This document shows positions 33,894 through 36,771 of a DNA stretch of 36,771 nt, one piece after another. Within the stretch, counting starts at the first letter, position 1, and each line of letters opens with the position of its first letter. Made by a program: the position numbers and the translations under genes. The stretch is from Vulcanimicrobiota bacterium (lineage in GTDB: Bacteria; Vulcanimicrobiota; Vulcanimicrobiia; Vulcanimicrobiales; Vulcanimicrobiaceae): the NCBI GenBank assembly GCA_027315245.1, contig DAHUYK010000059.1, positions 1 to 36,771 on the forward strand. Reading direction: 5' to 3'. A model generated the notes under the pieces. The model was not told the origin of the DNA and did no database searches. It worked only from the letters and a program-made list of their open reading frames with translations.

Positions 33894-34747
33894 AGCGCGC
33901 GTTCGGGGCCGGTTTCAACGGGACGCGACGGGTCGGACGACCATTCGCTCCACGAGCCCGCGTAGAGACGCGCGTTGTGCAGGCCGGCGATCTCCATCGC
34001 GAGCGCGTTCACGCTCGCCGAGACACCAGAGCCGCATTGGTTGACGATGTTCTCAGGAGCACCGAAGCGTGCGAACTCGCTGCGCAGCCGTGCGGGCGAT
34101 TTGAATCGCCCGTGTTCGTCGTAGTTCTCTTTATACCAGCGATTGCGCGCTCCCGGTATGTGACCGGCAGCGCGATCGAGCGGCTCGCTCTCGCCGCGAA
34201 AGCGTTCACCCGAACGCGCGTCGACGATCTGCATCGCGGAGGAGCTGAGTTGCGAGGACACCTCGCTCATCCTGGCGACGAGATCGGGGCGAAGGTCGAT
34301 CGAGAGCAGCGCGGGAGCTGCGCTTCGCGCGAGCGCAGGTGCATGGCTCACCGAGTACCCGGCGTCGCGCCACGCTGCCATGCCGCCGTCCAATACGGCA
34401 GCGCGGTCGTGACCAATCCAGCGGCAGAGAAACCAAAGACGCGCTGCATACATGTCGCCGCCGTCGTCGTAGGCGACGACCTGCGTCGTATCCTCAACGC
34501 CAAATGTTTGCAGAAGCGCCGCGAAGGCTTGTGGATCCGGGAGCGGATGGCGCCCGTTGCTTCCCGTCTTCGCTCCAGCGAGATCGCGCTCGAGATCGGC
34601 ATAGAAGGCCCCTGGTATGTGCCCGGCATCGTACGCACGCCGCCCAGCTTCTCGATCTTGCAGATTGAAGCGACAGTCGACGGCGACCCACGACGCATCG
34701 CCGAGATACCGTTGCAGCGTCGTTGGCGCGACGATCGTGTCAAACAC
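33890..34747 (-). CDS. Two-domain sulfurtransferase (rhodanese)
   Basis: The 285-residue protein has two rhodanese domains. The first contains WVAVDCRFNLQD, AYDAGHIPGAFYADLERDL, VVAYDDGGDMYAARLWF and the cysteine-free first-domain loop. The second contains IVDARSGERFRGESEPLD, AGHIPGARNRWYKEN and the catalytic loop NQCGSGVSASVNAL with Cys238. CGSGV fits the mercaptopyruvate/thiosulfate sulfurtransferase group (SseA/CysA types). The GTG at 34747 overlaps the glutaredoxin stop by 8 bases. It likely feeds sulfane sulfur to the neighbouring Fe-S genes. Confidence 0.92.
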   Translation of the reverse strand: MFDTIVAPTTLQRYLGDASWVAVDCRFNLQDREAGRRAYDAGHIPGAFYADLERDLAGAKTGSNGRHPLPDPQAFAALLQTFGVEDTTQVVAYDDGGDMYAARLWFLCRWIGHDRAAVLDGGMAAWRDAGYSVSHAPALARSAAPALLSIDLRPDLVARMSEVSSQLSSSAMQIVDARSGERFRGESEPLDRAAGHIPGARNRWYKENYDEHGRFKSPARLRSEFARFGAPENIVNQCGSGVSASVNALAMEIAGLHNARLYAGSWSEWSSDPSRPVETGPERAL

Positions 34748-35108
34748 TCTTGCGGATGCTGATCGTGGGCTTCTCCCGGGCGGGGCCGCCGAACGTCTTT
34801 GCAAGCAGTTGCTGCAGCTCACCGTTCTCCGCCATTGGGCCGAGCACGTCGGTGTCGCCGTAGAACGTACCGCCGATGAAGACCTTCGGCAATGTCGGCC
34901 ACTCGGTCATCTGCGACAGCGCTTCGCGCTTGGGCACATTTTCGAGAACGTCGATGACTTCGTACGGATAGCCCAGCCGGTTGAAGAACTCGATCGTCTC
35001 CAGCGTGAAGCCGCAGCGCGGCGCGTCTTTCGTTCCCTTGCCGTAGACGAGAATCTTGTTTTCGTCGACCTCGCGGCCGATCTCAGTCTGAAGGTCTTGC
35101 GACATCAT
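34740..35108 (-). CDS. grxD: Monothiol glutaredoxin, Grx4 family
   Basis: The 122-residue protein carries the monothiol active site RCGFTLETIEFF with CGFT. The glutathione-binding segment is WPTLPKVFIGGTFYGDTDVL (TLP in place of TIP). Grx4-type proteins bind a [2Fe-2S] cluster together with BolA. The ATG at 35108 overlaps the bolA TGA; the second ATG at 35105 lies at better distance from GGAGG and may be the true start. The C-terminal extension KTFGGPAREKPTISIRKSV is longer than in the E. coli protein. Confidence 0.93.
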   Translation of the reverse strand: MMSQDLQTEIGREVDENKILVYGKGTKDAPRCGFTLETIEFFNRLGYPYEVIDVLENVPKREALSQMTEWPTLPKVFIGGTFYGDTDVLGPMAENGELQQLLAKTFGGPAREKPTISIRKSV

Positions 35109-35341
35109 TCCTCCGTCGTTATGGTTTTGAGTTCGACTGCGTGCACGCGCCCGTCCCGAAGTGCTTCGCGCAGCGCACCGTAAACGAGCTGGTGCTGCTG
35201 CAACAAGGTCTTTCCGGCAAACGCCGCAGAGCGCACGGTCACGTTGAAGTGATCCATCGTCCCGGTTCGATCGACGACTTCAACCGCGGCGTCAGGGATC
35301 TGCTGTTGTATCAGCGCCCCTAAGGAATGATTGTCGATCAT
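35105..35341 (-). CDS. bolA: BolA-family protein
   Basis: The 78-residue protein is a single BolA domain. It has VEVVDRTGTMDHFNVTVRS, then AFAGKTLLQQHQLVYGAL with the conserved histidine, then VHAVELKTITTEE at the end. BolA proteins form heterodimers with monothiol glutaredoxins to hold or transfer Fe-S clusters. The adjacent grxD makes that role very likely. Its ATG overlaps the stop of the small membrane gene upstream and its stop overlaps grxD, in a chain of 4-base overlaps. Confidence 0.93.
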   Translation of the reverse strand: MIDNHSLGALIQQQIPDAAVEVVDRTGTMDHFNVTVRSAAFAGKTLLQQHQLVYGALREALRDGRVHAVELKTITTEE

Positions 35342-35592
35342 GGGTTGAGCGGAGGGCGCGTGCCCCGTATGGAGTCAGTCAACCCGCGCGCTTCGCGAAG
35401 GGTTTCCGGTAGCCGCTCGGCGCTCTTGGCAAGCAGTGCGGTGATGCCCGAAGCGACGACGATGCCGGTAACGCCGACGAGAATCGCGGGCACGCCTCTC
35501 GCATGAATCGGTCCGATGTGTAATTCGAACGTCTGCTGCACGCGTGCAACTCCGCGAAAGAATTTTTTGAGGGTGCGGCCGCGTATATTCAT
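35338..35592 (-). CDS. Small membrane protein heading the bolA-grxD operon
   Basis: The 84-residue protein has a basic N-terminus (NIRGRTLKKFFRGVARVQQ), one membrane helix at about residues 34-54 (PAILVGVTGIVVASGITALL) and a charged tail (SAERLPETLREARGLTDS). No family is recognised. The ATG at 35592 has GAGAAAG upstream. Its TGA overlaps the bolA ATG (ATGA), so it is the first gene of the cassette. An earlier GTG at 35727 is possible but would overlap the divergent dehydrogenase. Confidence 0.7.
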   Translation of the reverse strand: MNIRGRTLKKFFRGVARVQQTFELHIGPIHARGVPAILVGVTGIVVASGITALLAKSAERLPETLREARGLTDSIRGTRPPLNP

Positions 35593-35659
35593 TGAGTCTT
35601 TCTCGTTACGGCATGGCGCCGGCGAAGGCCTGGCGACGAGCGTGTCGTACGGATGGACG

Positions 35660-36685
35660 ATGCGCGCGGTACGCTTGCACTCGCTCGACGGCCCCGAGAG
35701 CTTGGTGGTCGAGGAGATTGCCGTCACGGAGCCAGCAGCTGGAGAGGTACTCGTGCGCCTTCACGCTGCGGCACTCAACCACCGGGATCTCTTCATCACG
35801 CGGGGACTTTACCCGAAGATCGAGTTGCCGGTGCTGCCGGGGAGTGACGGTGCCGGAGAGGTCGCTGCGCTCGGAAGTGGGGTCGACGGCCTAGCAGTCG
35901 GCGATGCGGTCCTCATGGATCCCATGCTCGGTTGGGGAGACGATCCGGAGATGCGCTCTCCTGCATCGACGATATTGGGCATGCCGCGCGCTGGAACGTT
36001 TGCCGAGTACGTCTGCGTTCCGGCTGCTAACGTGTATCGGAAACCCGAGCATCTCTCGATGGAAGAGGCCGCTGCCATTCCACTTGGCGGCGCCACAGCA
36101 TATCGCGCGCTCTTCACGAAAGGGCGGCTCCGTTCAGGGGAGACGGTGCTTGCTCCCGGTATCGGCGGCGGCGTCCAAAGCTTCGTCCTTCTCTTCGCGA
36201 AGCGAGCGGGCGCGCGCGTCGTCGTGACGTCAAGCAACGACGAAAAGCTGGCGCGAGCGCGTTCACTCGGTGCCGACGTCACGGTGAACTATAGCACGGA
36301 GGGTTGGGAGCGTCAGGTCAAAGCCGCCGGTCCGATCGATCTCGCCGTCGATTCGTCGGGCGGAGAGACGATCGCAAGGGTGTTAGGGTTGCTGCGTCCG
36401 GGCGGTCGCATCGTCTCGTACGGCGGCACGCATCCGACCGCAACGCTGAAGATGTTCCCCCTTTTCTGGAACGAACTTTCGCTCATCGGATCGACGATGG
36501 GAAGCCCGAACGACTTTCACTCGATGCTCGCGCTTTGGACGAGCGATCTGCGTCCGGCGATCGATCGCATCTACGCGCTCGACGAGATCCTTGAAGCAAT
36601 GCGCCGTATGGACGAAGCAGCACAGTTCGGAAAAATCGTATTGCGGTTCCCTAAAAGCGTAGACGCGCGCCACCGGTCATCCTGA
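35660..36685 (+). CDS. MDR-family zinc-binding alcohol/quinone dehydrogenase
   Basis: The 341-residue protein has the GroES-like fold followed by a Rossmann domain. AAALNHRDLFITRGLYPKIE and LPVLPGSDGAGEVAALGSG mark the N-terminal half; VLAPGIGGGVQSFVLLFAKR is the NADP-binding loop and ALGADV-like RARSLGADVTVNYS follows. The structural-zinc cysteines of classical alcohol dehydrogenases are not seen, so a quinone-reductase-like type is favoured. The start may be ATG 35660 or GTG 35642. The last codons (HRSS) and the stop lie in the right-end dispersed repeat. Confidence 0.9.
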   Translation: MRAVRLHSLDGPESLVVEEIAVTEPAAGEVLVRLHAAALNHRDLFITRGLYPKIELPVLPGSDGAGEVAALGSGVDGLAVGDAVLMDPMLGWGDDPEMRSPASTILGMPRAGTFAEYVCVPAANVYRKPEHLSMEEAAAIPLGGATAYRALFTKGRLRSGETVLAPGIGGGVQSFVLLFAKRAGARVVVTSSNDEKLARARSLGADVTVNYSTEGWERQVKAAGPIDLAVDSSGGETIARVLGLLRPGGRIVSYGGTHPTATLKMFPLFWNELSLIGSTMGSPNDFHSMLALWTSDLRPAIDRIYALDEILEAMRRMDEAAQFGKIVLRFPKSVDARHRSS

Positions 36686-36771
36686 GCCATTCGACTGCGT
36701 CCCTTTGGGACTCCGCTCAGGACAAGCTCCGCGAACGTAGTCGTTTGTCATCTGAGCGTAGCGAACGTAGT
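36675..36771 (+). repeat. Dispersed GTCATC-type repeat, copy B, runs off the window
   Basis: The repeat begins inside the last codons of the dehydrogenase gene and runs to the window edge. A first unit (36676 onward, GTCATCCTGAGCCATTCGAC) matches the longer unit of copy A at 35 of 43 positions. A second unit, GTCATCTGAGCGTAGCG, begins at 36747. GCGAACGTAGT occurs at 36731-36741 and again at 36761-36771, a 30-base period. Both copies in the window lie 3' of a gene in the same orientation relative to it. The family is unnamed here and its function is unknown. Confidence 0.8.

Overview
The window is high-GC (by eye a little over 60%), densely coded, and comes from a diderm, aerobic bacterium. 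It carries a TonB-dependent receptor, a caa3-type cytochrome c oxidase with its heme A synthesis genes, several secreted proteins, frequent GTG/TTG starts, many 4-base (ATGA/GTGA/TTGA) gene overlaps and many genes without a clear Shine-Dalgarno sequence. The overall flavour suits an uncultured lineage such as Eremiobacterota/Vulcanimicrobiota (WPS-2). That placement is an inference from gene style and was not tested. I see no rRNA, tRNA, CRISPR array, insertion sequence or phage gene, and no gap between genes exceeds 300 bases.

Layout. 1-1754: the 5' part of an APC amino-acid permease and a SAM methyltransferase, both on the minus strand, separated by a dispersed repeat. 1833-5099: a plus-strand operon linked by overlapping codons, coding for an FAD oxidoreductase, a mini HExxH metalloprotein, a BadF/N-acetylglucosamine-type kinase and NanE, which points to amino-sugar use. 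5125-8948: the oxidase operon coxB (fused to cytochrome c), coxA (A2 type), coxC and two tiny membrane proteins. A long inverted repeat of candidate RNA character follows at 8960-9113. 9137-14498: a minus-strand operon ctaA, ctaB, a DHA2-type MFS exporter, an AidB-like flavoprotein and a membrane protein. 14573-19152: plus-strand lipoprotein, GH130 glycosidase, anchored hypothetical protein, release factor RF3 and threonine/serine dehydratase.

19145-23189: minus-strand secreted CHRD/SOD-like protein, a large Asp-box propeller protein and a cysteine-cluster (YkgJ) protein. 23276-24229: ROK sugar kinase. 24210-25813: minus-strand pair of an MGDG-synthase-like glycosyltransferase and a histidine-rich hydroxylase. 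25833-27968: polyphosphate kinase with an unusual active-site substitution. 28077-31163: TonB-dependent receptor with many paired cysteines, followed by a clear terminator. 31225-33893: EVE protein, then divergently a metallophosphoesterase, a cupin and a VOC protein. 33890-35592: a minus-strand cassette of a small membrane protein, BolA, monothiol glutaredoxin and a two-domain sulfurtransferase. 35660-36685: zinc-type/quinone-type alcohol dehydrogenase, ending inside a second copy of the dispersed repeat.

How the genes work together. The cox, ctaA and ctaB genes make and equip the terminal oxidase. BolA, Grx4 and the sulfurtransferase suggest Fe-S/sulfur handling. NanE, two sugar kinases and GH130 suggest amino-sugar and mannoside salvage. 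The lipid glycosyltransferase, hydroxylase and polyphosphate kinase may relate to lipid and phosphate economy. The most unusual signals are the inverted-repeat element behind the oxidase operon, the shared dispersed repeat placed 3' of two genes, the His-to-Asp change in polyphosphate kinase, and the cysteine-rich receptor.
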